A stretch of 64,000 nucleotides of DNA from Palsa-892 sp035555855 (GCA_035555855.1 DATMGD010000048.1:27202-91201); one strand, 5' to 3'. Counted from the stretch's first letter, positions 49,585-59,293 are shown. Numbers and translations are program-made. The notes: a model not told the origin generated them from the letters alone.

Positions 49585-50562
49585 TCAGTGCAGGTTCGGC
49601 TGTTTGAGAAACTGCGACCGCTCGCCCGAGCGAATCGTTACATCGAAGGTATCGCCCTCGCGATGGATGGTGAGCGGCACATTCACGCCCGCCGAGCCGA
49701 GCGACCAGACGCGGCGATAGAAGTCGGCAAGCTCGCGCACCTCATGGTCCCCGACCGCGAGCACGACGTCGCCGGTCTTGAGCTCGGCGCGCCGCGCCGG
49801 CCCGCGCTTGGCAACCCCGGCGATGACGATGTGATCGTCGATCTCGGTCGAATAGATGCCGAGCCACGGCCGTACGGGGCGGTTGGTGCGTCCGAATTTC
49901 AGAAGGTCGTCGAACACCGGCTTCAGGACGTCGATCGGCACCATCATGTTAATGGGCTCGGCCTTTGCGTCGTCGCGCATGCGCTCGAGTTGCAGCGAAC
50001 CGATGCCGAGGAGTTCGCCCTGCGATCCGATCAGCGCCGTACCGCCCCAGTTCGGATGCGACGGCGCGGTGAAGATCGCCTCATTCAAATAATATTCCCA
50101 ATAGCCGGCAAACGATTGCTTTGCGGCGATCTTCGCCGCGACCGAATGCGTGCGGCCGCCGGCGCCCGCGACGACGACAGGGTCGCCGACCTGCGCCCCG
50201 GCGGACTCGCCAAGCTCGAGGAAGGGCAGGCCTAGTCTGGTCAGCGGCTGCACGAGGCCGAAGCCGGTCTCCTGATCGAAAGCAAGCACATGGCCCGACA
50301 CCGAACGCCCGTCGGAAAGTTTCAGCCAGACCGTTTCGGCTTCGGTGATGAGATAGCCGATCGTGAGTATGAGACCGTTCTCGCGGATGATGACGCCGTG
50401 GCCCATGCGCTCGGTGCCGAGCGCGTCGGCGGTGGCGGCATCTTCCGGCACCAGCGCGCGCACGCCGACGACGGACGAAAGCGCGCGGTTGAGATCATAG
50501 ACGTAGTCAGCCGATTTCGGCTGGAGTTCGGGTGCGATGATCCATTCTGTGCCTGCCATCAT
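49585..50562 (-). CDS. HtrA-like (S1C) protein without catalytic triad, with PDZ domain
   Basis: A 325-residue trypsin-like/HtrA fold plus C-terminal PDZ domain (about 215-310; GIYSTEIDDHIVIAGVAKRG, LKTGDVVLAVGDHEV). The N-domain keeps the frame GHGVIIRENGLILTIGYLI, FDQETGFGLVQPL, GAGGRT, NWGGTALIGSQGELLGIGSL. However, the His of T-N-x-H-V is absent (ILTIGYLI), the Asp position is not D-L-A, and the Ser of G-N-S-G-G is missing (HPNWGGTALI). It has no signal peptide, so it is probably cytosolic and acts as a binding protein. It overlaps the alr stop by 4 bases and must be translationally coupled to it. Confidence 0.88.
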   Translation of the reverse strand: MMAGTEWIIAPELQPKSADYVYDLNRALSSVVGVRALVPEDAATADALGTERMGHGVIIRENGLILTIGYLITEAETVWLKLSDGRSVSGHVLAFDQETGFGLVQPLTRLGLPFLELGESAGAQVGDPVVVAGAGGRTHSVAAKIAAKQSFAGYWEYYLNEAIFTAPSHPNWGGTALIGSQGELLGIGSLQLERMRDDAKAEPINMMVPIDVLKPVFDDLLKFGRTNRPVRPWLGIYSTEIDDHIVIAGVAKRGPARRAELKTGDVVLAVGDHEVRELADFYRRVWSLGSAGVNVPLTIHREGDTFDVTIRSGERSQFLKQPNLH

Positions 50563-51719
50563 TCACCTTCATAGACCCGGCGATAGCGCCGCCCGAGCCG
50601 CGTCAGGATTTCGTAGCCCACTGTACCCGATGCGCGCGCAAGATCGTCAACCGAAATGCCTTCGCCGAGGAGGCGCACCATGTCGCCGCGCTTGACCTCG
50701 CCTTCGGGCACTTCCGTGACGTCGGCGACGACGAGATCCATCGAAACGCGCCCGACGATCGGGCAGCGCCGCCCGGCGACGACAGCTTCCATGCCGCGCT
50801 TCGTGTCGGTCGAGCCGGACGCGCGCGGAATACCGTCGGCATAGCCTGCCGAGAGCACGGCAAGCCGCGAGTTGCGCCGCAAGGTGTATTCGCCGCCATA
50901 ACCCACGGTGTCGCCCTGTTTGCCGTGCCGCACTTGCAGAACATGAACGTCGAGCCGCACTACAGGTTTCATCAGATTTTCGCCGTCGATCAGTGCTTCG
51001 CCGCCATAGAGCGCGATGCCGGGGCGGACGAGATCGAAATGCGAGTCGGAATGCGCGAGCAGCCCCGCGGAATTGGCGAGCGAAGCAGGGATGCCGGGAA
51101 ACAGCGTGACAATGCCGGCGAACTTCTCGACCTGCGCTGCCGTCATTTCGTGGCTCACTTCATCGGCTCGCGCAAGATGGCTCATGATAAGCGTCAGCGC
51201 GAAGCTAAAATTGCTCTGCTTCTTCGCGACCGCTTCGGCTTCCGCGACGGTAAGGCCGTGGCGTGACATGCCGGTGTCGATATGGATCGCGGCGGCAAGC
51301 GGCTCGCCGATCTGCTTTGCGTAGCGATCCCATTCCTCGATTTCTTCGAGCGAGCCGAGCACCGGTCGCGCGTTGATATCCTGAAAAGCCGATGCCGTGC
51401 CGGGATTGAAGCCGTTCAGCACATAGATCGCGGCATCGGGCGCGACCGTGCAAACGCGGAGCGCCTCGTCGAGCAGCGCCACGAAGAAGGTTTGGCAGCC
51501 GGCCTTGGCGAGCGCGGCGGCGACCGGCTCGATGCCGAGCCCATAGGCGTCGGCCTTGATGACGGCCGCGCATTCGGCGTTGCCGGCGCGCTCCTGGCAG
51601 TCGCGCCAGTTGTCGGCGATCGCCGCAAGGTCGATCGTCAATACGCCGCCCGCGCCGCGCTCGTTGACGAAGGTGGCTTCGTCTTCCGCCAGTTCCAGTT
51701 TGGACGCACTGTCGCTCAT
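50559..51719 (-). CDS. alr: alanine racemase
   Basis: A 386-residue PLP enzyme making D-alanine for peptidoglycan. The PLP-binding Lys lies in CAAVIKADAYGLGIEPVAAA; the second-face Tyr is in VLSAGYADGIPR; other markers are HIDTGMSRHGL, NSAGLLAHSDSHFDLVRPGI, ALYGG and GRVSMDLVVADVT. The N-terminal ~25 residues (SKLELAEDEATFVNERGAGG) are a short extension. It is the promoter-proximal gene of a two-gene unit with the pseudo-protease. dnaB upstream is on the same strand but separated by the small plus-strand gene and a palindrome. Confidence 0.95.
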   Translation of the reverse strand: MSDSASKLELAEDEATFVNERGAGGVLTIDLAAIADNWRDCQERAGNAECAAVIKADAYGLGIEPVAAALAKAGCQTFFVALLDEALRVCTVAPDAAIYVLNGFNPGTASAFQDINARPVLGSLEEIEEWDRYAKQIGEPLAAAIHIDTGMSRHGLTVAEAEAVAKKQSNFSFALTLIMSHLARADEVSHEMTAAQVEKFAGIVTLFPGIPASLANSAGLLAHSDSHFDLVRPGIALYGGEALIDGENLMKPVVRLDVHVLQVRHGKQGDTVGYGGEYTLRRNSRLAVLSAGYADGIPRASGSTDTKRGMEAVVAGRRCPIVGRVSMDLVVADVTEVPEGEVKRGDMVRLLGEGISVDDLARASGTVGYEILTRLGRRYRRVYEGE

Positions 51720-51810
51720 CTCGAATCCAGTCGAACTTTACGCCATTCTTCCCGTTATTCGTGGGTGAGGGAAATGGCGTAAATCAGGCTATCAGGTTGG
51801 GAGGCCGCCG

Positions 51811-51960
51811 ATGATCCGCAAGCTCGCTTCGGGAAAATACCGGCTCTATTCGCGGAAGAAAAATCCCAAGACCGGCAGGCGCCGCAACCTCGGGACATTC
51901 ACGAGCCGCAGTGCGGCCGAGAAGCACGAGCGCGAAGTGCAGTATTTCAAGCGGCACTAG
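51811..51960 (+). CDS. conserved 49-aa basic protein
   Basis: ATG at 51811 opens a 49-codon gene ending at TAG 51958-51960, with GGGAGG upstream. The product is very basic: IRKLASGKYRLYSRKKNPKT, GRRRNLGTFTSRSAAEKHER and EVQYFKRH. The pattern (I-R-K-L, Y-R-L-Y-S-R-K-x-N-P-x-T-G-R-R-R-N-L-G-T-F, then A-A-x-K-H-E-R) looks like a small conserved family I have seen in proteobacterial genomes, probably nucleic-acid binding. Its function is unknown. It is the only plus-strand gene in this block, and its stop codon abuts the palindromic repeat. Confidence 0.85.
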   Translation: MIRKLASGKYRLYSRKKNPKTGRRRNLGTFTSRSAAEKHEREVQYFKRH

Positions 51961-52008
51961 AGCATGATCCCGAAAAGTGGCGACCGGTTTTCGGATCAGA
52001 TCATGCTC
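51960..52008. repeat. Hyphomicrobiales palindromic repeat element
   Basis: A nested inverted repeat: outer arms GAGCATGATC (51960-51969) and GATCATGCTC (51999-52008), inner arms CCGAAAA (51970-51976) and TTTTCGG (51988-51994) around GTGGCGACCGG. This is the dispersed intergenic repeat common in Bradyrhizobium-group genomes. It lies between the ends of the 49-aa gene and dnaB and could act as a bidirectional terminator or mRNA end protector. Confidence 0.88.
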
Positions 52009-52018
52009 AAATCAAAAT

Positions 52019-53515
<1,497 letters not shown>

Positions 53516-53709
53516 GGCAAGTCAGTCGTATTCTTTGAATGGAGTCGCGTTTAATTTGCTTAGCAGTTTCGACTGCGCGGGAAAGGCCTAAGTTGGATTT
53601 CCGGCCATATCCACAAACGCAAACGAATCACGCCAGCGAATGATGATCGCACTTGACGGGGGAGGAAACGCGGCAGTTAGATTGCCCGGCAGAAAAAAGT
53701 TTTGAGTTG

Positions 53710-54999
53710 TTATTCGCCCGCAAGTCTCAGCTTTGGCTTGCGGTTGCGCTCGAGTGTCCGCAACCGTGCCTCCGCTGCGCCGATATAGTCGCGGGTGAGC
53801 GGCACTGCTTTCTGATCGCAGGCAAGCTGGATGTGCAGCACCATCAGCCCGTGATGGCGGAAGGCCATCTCCGAACAAACAAGGTAGAATTCCCACATTC
53901 TGCAGAAGCGCTCGTCGTAAAGGGCGGCGGCCTCCTCGCGGCGGGCAAGGAAGCGCTCGCGCCAGGCTTTCAGTGTCTCGGCATAGTGCAGGCGCAGAAT
54001 CTCGATATCGGTGGCGACCAGCCCCGAATGCTCGATTGCCGGCATCACTTCGGAAAGCGCGGGGATATAGCCGCCGGGGAAAATGTATTTCCTGATCCAC
54101 GCGCAGGTGGTGGAGGGGCCGTCGGAGCGGCCGATGAAATGCAGCACCGCCACGCCGTCTTCCTTCAAAAGCGCCCGCGTTTGCCGGAAGAACTTGCGGT
54201 AGTGGTTCACGCCGACATGCTCGAACATGCCGACCGAAACGATGCGGTCGAACTGCTCGTCGATGTCGCGGTAATCCTGCATGCGGAATTCCACGCGCCC
54301 CTTCAGACCCTGCTCGGCGACGCGGTTGCGGGAAACGGCAAGCTGTTCGTCAGATAGCGTCACGCCAGTGACGTGCTTGGCGCCGGCGATCTCCGCGAGA
54401 TAAATCGCCAGCCCGCCCCAGCCCGAGCCGATGTCGAGCACCTTGAGGCCCTGGCGGTCCATCAGGAGCTTGGCGGCAAGGTGGCGCTTCTTGGCGAGCT
54501 GCGCCTCATCGAGGTTCTGCTCGTCGTCTTCGAAATAGGCGCAGGAATATTGCTTGTCGGCATCGAGGAACAGCGAATAGATGCGGCCGTCGAGATCGTA
54601 GTGGCGGTGAACATTCTTGCGCGCGCGGCTGCGCGGATTGAATTGCATGATCCTGCGAACGACATAACGCGCGCAATCCATGAAGAATGCGAACCAGGTA
54701 ATATTGAGTTGGTGCTGGTGTTGGGAGCCGAAAAAATCCATGAAGTCGGCCAGCGTGCCTTGCGTCACGCGGAAGGTACCATCGGTATAGGTTTCGCCCG
54801 CGCGTAAGTCGGGATCGGCCAGCACACCGAGCAAAATCCATGCATTGTCGAAAGCGAGGGTAAGAGGCTTGCCGGTGCCGTCACCGACGGTGAAGGAGCG
54901 TTCCGGGCCTTCCGGCGGGCCGAGGGAAACCGTCAGCGTTCCACGCGGGAACAGCTTTTGGAAAATGTACTCGAACCACTTGTCCAACAAACGGTCCAT
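53710..54999 (-). CDS. cfa: cyclopropane-fatty-acyl-phospholipid synthase family protein
   Basis: A 429-residue SAM-dependent enzyme that adds a methylene bridge to unsaturated acyl chains of membrane lipids. Markers are YDLDGRIYSLFLDADKQYSC, LDIGSGWGGLAIYLAE (SAM loop), GVTLSDEQLAVSRNRVAEQG, RIVSVGMFEHVGVNHYRKFF and CAWIRKYIFPGGYIPALSEV, HYAETLKAWRERF. A canonical EcfG promoter lies about 100 bases upstream (55096-55121), so it is probably induced in the general stress response, as RpoS controls cfa in E. coli. It stands between rplI/PilZ and dnaB. Confidence 0.94.
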   Translation of the reverse strand: MDRLLDKWFEYIFQKLFPRGTLTVSLGPPEGPERSFTVGDGTGKPLTLAFDNAWILLGVLADPDLRAGETYTDGTFRVTQGTLADFMDFFGSQHQHQLNITWFAFFMDCARYVVRRIMQFNPRSRARKNVHRHYDLDGRIYSLFLDADKQYSCAYFEDDEQNLDEAQLAKKRHLAAKLLMDRQGLKVLDIGSGWGGLAIYLAEIAGAKHVTGVTLSDEQLAVSRNRVAEQGLKGRVEFRMQDYRDIDEQFDRIVSVGMFEHVGVNHYRKFFRQTRALLKEDGVAVLHFIGRSDGPSTTCAWIRKYIFPGGYIPALSEVMPAIEHSGLVATDIEILRLHYAETLKAWRERFLARREEAAALYDERFCRMWEFYLVCSEMAFRHHGLMVLHIQLACDQKAVPLTRDYIGAAEARLRTLERNRKPKLRLAGE

Positions 55000-55095
55000 G
55001 ACGCTTTAACCCTGCGCCTGCACCCCCGCCAAATTAAAGCAAAGAGCTACCGGAGGAGCAATATCGCCGGGAAATCCCCGTTCTTACACGGACTT

Positions 55096-55121
55096 AACGC
55101 ATCACGGGACTTTCAGGTTCC
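55096..55121 (-). promoter_or_regulatory. EcfG promoter of cfa
   Basis: The minus strand reads GGAAC (55121-55117), 17 bases, CGTT (55099-55096), an exact consensus match. The predicted start leaves a 5' leader of about 90 bases before the ATG at 54999. Confidence 0.75.
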
Positions 55122-55176
55122 GCTGAGGCCGTCAGGTTTCGTCTCTTGCTGGTGGATTGCCGCCGGTGTGCGGGCG

Positions 55177-55428
55177 TCAAGCGGCTTTGATGAAGCGGAC
55201 GCCGATGCGGTCAACGGTCTTCCACGCGACTTCGCAGGGCCGCGAGAAATTGTCGATGGGAATCGACAGCTCGAACTTGTCCGGTAGCGACGTCGTTTTG
55301 GTCACGAGGCATGCGCCCGCGTCCGAAATATTCTTGACCATGCATTCGACGGCAAACAGGCCGCGGTTGTAAATGATCTTGCCGGTTTTCAGCGTGCGGT
55401 GCCGCTGCGTTTTTCTTTTTTCGTCCAT
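55177..55428 (-). CDS. PilZ domain protein
   Basis: An 83-residue single-domain PilZ protein, a c-di-GMP receptor. The Arg-rich motif is RKTQRHRTLKTGKI and the second motif N-x-S-x-x-G is NISDAGACL; both needed parts are present. It would bind c-di-GMP in the cytosol and pass the signal to an unknown partner. A membrane diguanylate cyclase is encoded 22 kb away in the same window. ATG at 55428 starts the protein two residues before the RxxxR region. Confidence 0.92.
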   Translation of the reverse strand: MDEKRKTQRHRTLKTGKIIYNRGLFAVECMVKNISDAGACLVTKTTSLPDKFELSIPIDNFSRPCEVAWKTVDRIGVRFIKAA

Positions 55429-55624
55429 CGCGTCAGCTCAAGCTTTCCCAAACCCTGCCGCCTTAATAAGTGGAAACTCTTTGCTTAAAAATTAAAGCAA
55501 TCGATGAAATCGCCCTCGATTTCTCGGAAAGCATACGAGTACGAAGCGGGCGCAAGAGTTCGTTAAACATCCGCAACCTGCGATATGCAGAGTGAGGTTT
55601 GAATGCTTCTCTCAGGTTGCGAAA

Positions 55625-55661
55625 AACGAAAGCGCCGCCACCGAAAAGCGGTGACGGCGCT
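55625..55661 (-). terminator. terminator of the rpsF-rplI ribosomal operon
   Basis: A 13-bp stem with one mismatch (55661-55649 with 55643-55631, AGCGCCGTCACCG type), 30 bases beyond the rplI stop. On the minus strand it is followed by TTCGTTTTTCGC, a broken T tract. Confidence 0.75.
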
Positions 55662-55690
55662 CGCCGTATGTCGGATAGCGTACTTTTATG

Positions 55691-56293
55691 TTAGGCGTCG
55701 GGCTTCGCGTCGCCTTCCTCGGTAGCTTCGCCTTCGGGCTCCTTCTCGAAGAACTTCTCGGCTTCGAGCTTGGCTGCCGCACGTTCTTCGTCCTGGTCGC
55801 TGCGCGCGATGGTGAGGTCTTCGCCAGCGGCCTGGCGCTTGGCTTCTTCCTCGCTGCGCGCGACGTTGACGGTGATCTTCACCTCGACCTCCGGGTGCAG
55901 CTCGACCGGCACGGTGTGCAGGCCGATGCCCTTGATCGGCATGTTCAGCACGATGTGCTGGCGGGCAACATCAAAGCCGCCGGCTTCGAGCGCATGGGCG
56001 ATGTCGCGCGTGGTGACCGAGCCGTAGAGCTGGCCGGTTTCGCCGGCCTGGCGGACGAGCACGAAGCTCTGGCCGTTCAGCTTGTGGGCGAGGCCCTCGG
56101 CCCCGGATTTCTTCTCGGCGTTCTTGGCGACGAGTTCGGCCTTCATCGACTCGAATTTTTCCTTGTTCTGTTTCGTGGCGCGCAGCGCCTTGCCCTGCGG
56201 CAGCAGGAAGTTGCGGGCGAAGCCCGAGCGGACGCGCACGACGTCGCCGATCTGGCCGAGCTTGGCGACGCGCTCAATGAGGATGACTTGCAT
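55691..56293 (-). CDS. rplI: 50S ribosomal protein L9 (bL9)
   Basis: A 200-residue bL9. The N-domain has the signature VILIERVAKLGQIGDVVRVR, SGFARNFLLPQGKALRAT. The C-domain has TGQLYGSVTTRDIAHALEA and HTVPVELHPEVEVKITVNV. The C-terminal ~50 residues are an acidic Glu/Ala-rich tail (KLEAEKFFEKEPEGEATEEG), longer than the ~150-residue E. coli protein but usual in this order. It lies 21 bases after the DUF2232 gene. Confidence 0.97.
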   Translation of the reverse strand: MQVILIERVAKLGQIGDVVRVRSGFARNFLLPQGKALRATKQNKEKFESMKAELVAKNAEKKSGAEGLAHKLNGQSFVLVRQAGETGQLYGSVTTRDIAHALEAGGFDVARQHIVLNMPIKGIGLHTVPVELHPEVEVKITVNVARSEEEAKRQAAGEDLTIARSDQDEERAAAKLEAEKFFEKEPEGEATEEGDAKPDA

Positions 56294-56314
56294 GGTTACT
56301 CTCCTTGTTCGAAA

Positions 56315-57271
56315 TCAAGTTTGACTGGGGTGGGAATTGGGCGGGCCGGAACGGCCGCGCAGATTCAGGAGGCCGTCGGCGAGGCCGAGCAGGGCCAGGA
56401 GCACGACCGGCCAGCCGAGTACGATGAGTAAAGTCCAGGCGGCGCCGAGGATCAGGCCGCGAAACGCATTGCCGCGCGTGATCGCGTGCAGCACCGCGAG
56501 CCCCGCGATCGCGTAGGCCATCAGCAGGCAGGCCGTGAGTACACCGCCCGCGAGCCCCGCGATCGAATGCAGGAACGACACGGCGAAAGCAGCGAGCAGC
56601 AGAAGCGGCGTCGAGAACGGCAGCGCCGTCTGCGACAGATCCGGCCACGGCCGCGATAGCCTGCCGGAGGCGCGGGCGATGCGGCCGGCGAGATACATGT
56701 TGGCGAGCAGCGTCACCATCGAGACCGCCGAAGCCAGCGGCGGCATGACATAGGTGAGAACTTCGAGCGTGCGGTTGACGTTCGCGCCGTTCGGAAATTC
56801 GAGCGGCTTGCCGTCGGGGATCGCGAGTTGCGCGCGCAGGACGCGGCCGAAGATTTCCTTGATGCCTTCGCGATAGCTGTCGATATCGGTGCCGAATACC
56901 GGCACCGTGAGTGCCATCGCGATCGTCGCGAGCACCGCCGCTGCGGTGACGATGCGGCCCGGCGGAAACCATTCCATGCCGTTCGCGTTCGAGCGGGCGA
57001 GCATCGCGAGGTAGATGAGCGTATAGGCGGGGACGCCGATGCCGGCGAGATACGCAATCGCGAACCAGAAGCCGGCGCCGATGCCGAGGCCGCCCGCGGC
57101 GGTCAGCGTCGCGAGGAGGGCCGCGAAATGATTCCAGCCGAGGCCGGCAAGCATGATCGGCAGCGGCGCGAAATAAAACAGCGCGAGCGCCAGCCCCGAG
57201 CCCGAGGCGAGCGAGATGAATAAGAGTGCCGAAGCAATACCGGCGCCGAGGCCGACCAGGATCGTTTGCAT
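56315..57271 (-). CDS. DUF2232 family membrane protein
   Basis: A 318-residue multi-pass membrane protein with about eight helices (GLGAGIASALLFISLASGSG, LALFYFAPLPIMLAGLGWNH, IGAGFWFAIAYLAGIGVPAY, and others to the C-terminus). The conserved FAPLP and GVPAYTLIYLAML fit DUF2232, a YybS-like family regularly found between rpsR and rplI in alphaproteobacteria. Its function is unknown; the fold recalls ECF-type transporter S components. It lies 21 bases before rplI and behind a hairpin that may reduce read-through from rpsR. Confidence 0.9.
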   Translation of the reverse strand: MQTILVGLGAGIASALLFISLASGSGLALALFYFAPLPIMLAGLGWNHFAALLATLTAAGGLGIGAGFWFAIAYLAGIGVPAYTLIYLAMLARSNANGMEWFPPGRIVTAAAVLATIAMALTVPVFGTDIDSYREGIKEIFGRVLRAQLAIPDGKPLEFPNGANVNRTLEVLTYVMPPLASAVSMVTLLANMYLAGRIARASGRLSRPWPDLSQTALPFSTPLLLLAAFAVSFLHSIAGLAGGVLTACLLMAYAIAGLAVLHAITRGNAFRGLILGAAWTLLIVLGWPVVLLALLGLADGLLNLRGRSGPPNSHPSQT

Positions 57272-57352
57272 CGTCAGCTGTCCCGCGTGAAGCGGTTAGA
57301 GGCTTTCGCCCCAACCATCGCCGCCGGACCAGCCCGGCGGCTTACGAGTATG

Positions 57353-57377
57353 AAACCGGGGCGGCGGACCGCCCCGG
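57353..57377 (-). terminator. GC-rich hairpin between rpsR and the DUF2232 gene
   Basis: A 9-bp perfect stem (57377-57369 with 57364-57356, CCGGGGCGG) with a 4-base loop, followed on the minus strand by TTTC. The short T tract suggests partial termination, lowering expression of the membrane protein relative to rpsF-rpsR. Confidence 0.55.
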
Positions 57378-57383
57378 CCGTAA

Positions 57384-57635
57384 TTAGCGAATGACGTACG
57401 GCAGCAGACCGAGGAAGCGCGCGCGCTTGATGGCGCCCGCGAGCTCGCGCTGCTTGGCAGCCGAAACCGCGGTGATGCGGCTTGGCACGATCTTGCCGCG
57501 CTCCGAGATGTAACGCTGCAGGAGCTTGACGTCTTTGTAGTCGATCTTCGGCGCGTTCGAGCCCGAGAACGGGCAGGTCTTGCGACGGCGGAAGAACGGG
57601 CGGCGGCCGCCGCCGGCTGCGGGAGCGGCGCTCAT
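57384..57635 (-). CDS. rpsR: 30S ribosomal protein S18 (bS18)
   Basis: An 83-residue bS18: an Arg-rich N-terminus (GGGRRPFFRRRKTCPFSGSN), then IDYKDVKLLQRYISERGKIV and PSRITAVSAAKQRELAGAIK, RARFLGLLPYV. It partners with S6 in the 30S platform. Its ATG overlaps the rpsF stop by 4 bases, giving coupled, equal production of S6 and S18. A single Cys lies in KTCPFS. Confidence 0.97.
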   Translation of the reverse strand: MSAAPAAGGGRRPFFRRRKTCPFSGSNAPKIDYKDVKLLQRYISERGKIVPSRITAVSAAKQRELAGAIKRARFLGLLPYVIR

Positions 57636-58051
57636 TGCGACACCTCTTCGTTGCTGTTGGAGGAGGAGCCATCGAAGTCTTCGCCATCACGGTCGCGGCG
57701 GCGGTCGCCGCGGCGCTCGTCGCGGTCACGCTTCTGCAGCATGACCGACGGGCCTTCTTCGTGTTCCTCGACGCGGATCGTCATGAAACGGATGACGTCT
57801 TCGCTGATGCCTTCGAGACGCTCGATTTCCTGAATGGCGGCGGGCGGCGTATCGAGACGGAGCATCGAGAAATGCGCCTTGCGATTCTTCTTGATGCGGA
57901 AGGTGAGCGACTTCACGCCCCAGTATTCGGGCTCGCCCACGATCTTGCCGCCGTTCTGTTCGATGACACCCTTGTATTGATTGGCAAGCTCTTCGACTTG
58001 CTGCGCGGTCATTTCCTGACGCGCGAGAAAAACATGCTCGTAAAGAGGCAT
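57632..58051 (-). CDS. rpsF: 30S ribosomal protein S6 (bS6)
   Basis: A 139-residue bS6: YEHVFLARQEMTAQQVEELA, NGGKIVGEPEYWGVKSLTFR, IKKNRKAHFSMLRLDTPPAA and IQEIERLEGISEDVIRFMTI. The C-terminal tail is highly charged, with Arg/Asp repeats (KRDRDERRGDRRRDRDGEDF) and a Ser/Asn end, a variable feature of bS6 (E. coli S6 gains Glu residues there). ATG at 58051 with AGGAAAGGACTCC upstream matches the family start. It heads the ribosomal protein operon. Confidence 0.97.
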   Translation of the reverse strand: MPLYEHVFLARQEMTAQQVEELANQYKGVIEQNGGKIVGEPEYWGVKSLTFRIKKNRKAHFSMLRLDTPPAAIQEIERLEGISEDVIRFMTIRVEEHEEGPSVMLQKRDRDERRGDRRRDRDGEDFDGSSSNSNEEVSQ

Positions 58052-58354
58052 TCGGAGTCCTTTCCTGTTCGTTCGCTTCTTCGGCGCCGAGCCCTTCGAG
58101 CCTCGGGAAAGGCTCGAAAACTTCTCGAAGGCGAGGACACGGGATGCCGGGCGGTTGCCCTGCCGCTTTTCAGCGGCCATCCGTTCAGCCCTCGGCCGAA
58201 AGCCAGCGAAGGCCGCGTTTATACGCGATATTTGCCGCGGTGCAACCCGCGCCGGGCTGCAAAAGCCGGGGTTTTACGGGGCTTTTTACCGCCTTCGCTT
58301 GACAGGGGTGGCGGGAGCGTGGCTTTTCACCCCACCTTTTACAGGGATTCCATC
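58052..58354. other. divergent regulatory region between rpsF and fabD
   Basis: These 303 bases separate the rpsF operon (minus) from the fatty-acid operon (plus). I see no gene in them. They must hold promoters for both operons, and may hold an rpsF leader that binds S6:S18. No EcfG consensus, FapR-like or FabR-like operator was recognised. Confidence 0.5.
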
Positions 58355-59293
58355 GTGACAACCGCTTTCGTATTCCCCGGCCAGGGCAGCCAGGCCGTCG
58401 GTATGGGTAAAGGCCTCTCGGACAATTTCGAGGCTGCTCGTAAGGTTTTCGCCGAAGTCGACGACGCCCTCGGCGAAAAGCTTACCGCCATCATGTGGGA
58501 CGGGCCGGCCGATCAGCTGACGCTCACCGAGAACACCCAGCCCGCGCTGGTCGCGACCGCCGTTGCCACGGTGCGCGTCCTGGAAGCGGAGGCGGGACTC
58601 GATGTCGCGCGCGATATCGCTTTCGTCGCCGGTCACTCGCTCGGCGAATATGCCGCGCACGCGGTGGCGGGAAGCCTCTCGCTCGCCGATGCGGTGAGAC
58701 TCGTGAAAACGCGCGGCCGCGCCATGCAGCAGGCGGTGCCGGTCGGTGTCGGCGCCATGGCGGCACTCATGGGTCTTGAACCCGACGCCGTGAAGGCGGT
58801 CGCGGCGGAAGCCGCGCAAGGCGAAGTCTGCGATGTCGCGAACGACAACGCGCCCGGCCAGATCGTCGTCTCCGGTCACAAATCCGCTGTCGAACGCGCC
58901 GTCGAAATCGCCAAGGGCAAAGGTTCGCGCGCGATGATGCTGCAGGTCTCCGCGCCGTTCCATTGCAAGCTGATGCAGCCCGCCGCCGACGTGATGGCGA
59001 AGGCGCTTTCGGAAGCCAAAGTGAGCGCGCCGAAGATTCCGGTGATCGCCAATTTCACCGCGCAGCCGGTGACCGATCCGCAGGAGATCGTGAAGCTTCT
59101 CGTCGCGCAGGTGACGGGCACCGTGCGCTGGCGCGAGTCGATCGGTTATCTCGCGGCGAACGGCGTGACCAATGTCGTCGAGGCCGGCACCGGCAAGGTG
59201 CTCTCGGGCCTCATGAAGCGTATCAACAAGGAAGTCGCGGCGCAGAACATCGGCACCGCCGAAGACGTTGCGGCCTATAAGGCCAAGGCCTAA
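58355..59293 (+). CDS. fabD: malonyl-CoA:ACP transacylase
   Basis: A 312-residue enzyme that loads malonyl groups on ACP to start fatty-acid elongation. It has the N-terminal FVFPGQGSQAVGMGKGL, nucleophile Ser in FVAGHSLGEYAAHAVAG, His in VSAPFHCKLMQPAA, and Arg in LVKTRGRAMQQAVP. The start is GTG at 58355 with AGGGATTCCATC upstream. fabG follows after 27 bases, in the order fabD-fabG-acpP-fabF. Confidence 0.97.
   Translation: MTTAFVFPGQGSQAVGMGKGLSDNFEAARKVFAEVDDALGEKLTAIMWDGPADQLTLTENTQPALVATAVATVRVLEAEAGLDVARDIAFVAGHSLGEYAAHAVAGSLSLADAVRLVKTRGRAMQQAVPVGVGAMAALMGLEPDAVKAVAAEAAQGEVCDVANDNAPGQIVVSGHKSAVERAVEIAKGKGSRAMMLQVSAPFHCKLMQPAADVMAKALSEAKVSAPKIPVIANFTAQPVTDPQEIVKLLVAQVTGTVRWRESIGYLAANGVTNVVEAGTGKVLSGLMKRINKEVAAQNIGTAEDVAAYKAKA

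Noticed and set aside
49404..49607. A 67-codon plus-strand frame with a good-looking ribosome-binding site
   Set aside because: It starts 20 bases after the terminator stem and ends antisense inside the pseudo-protease gene, with no family pattern. Coding is possible but unsupported.
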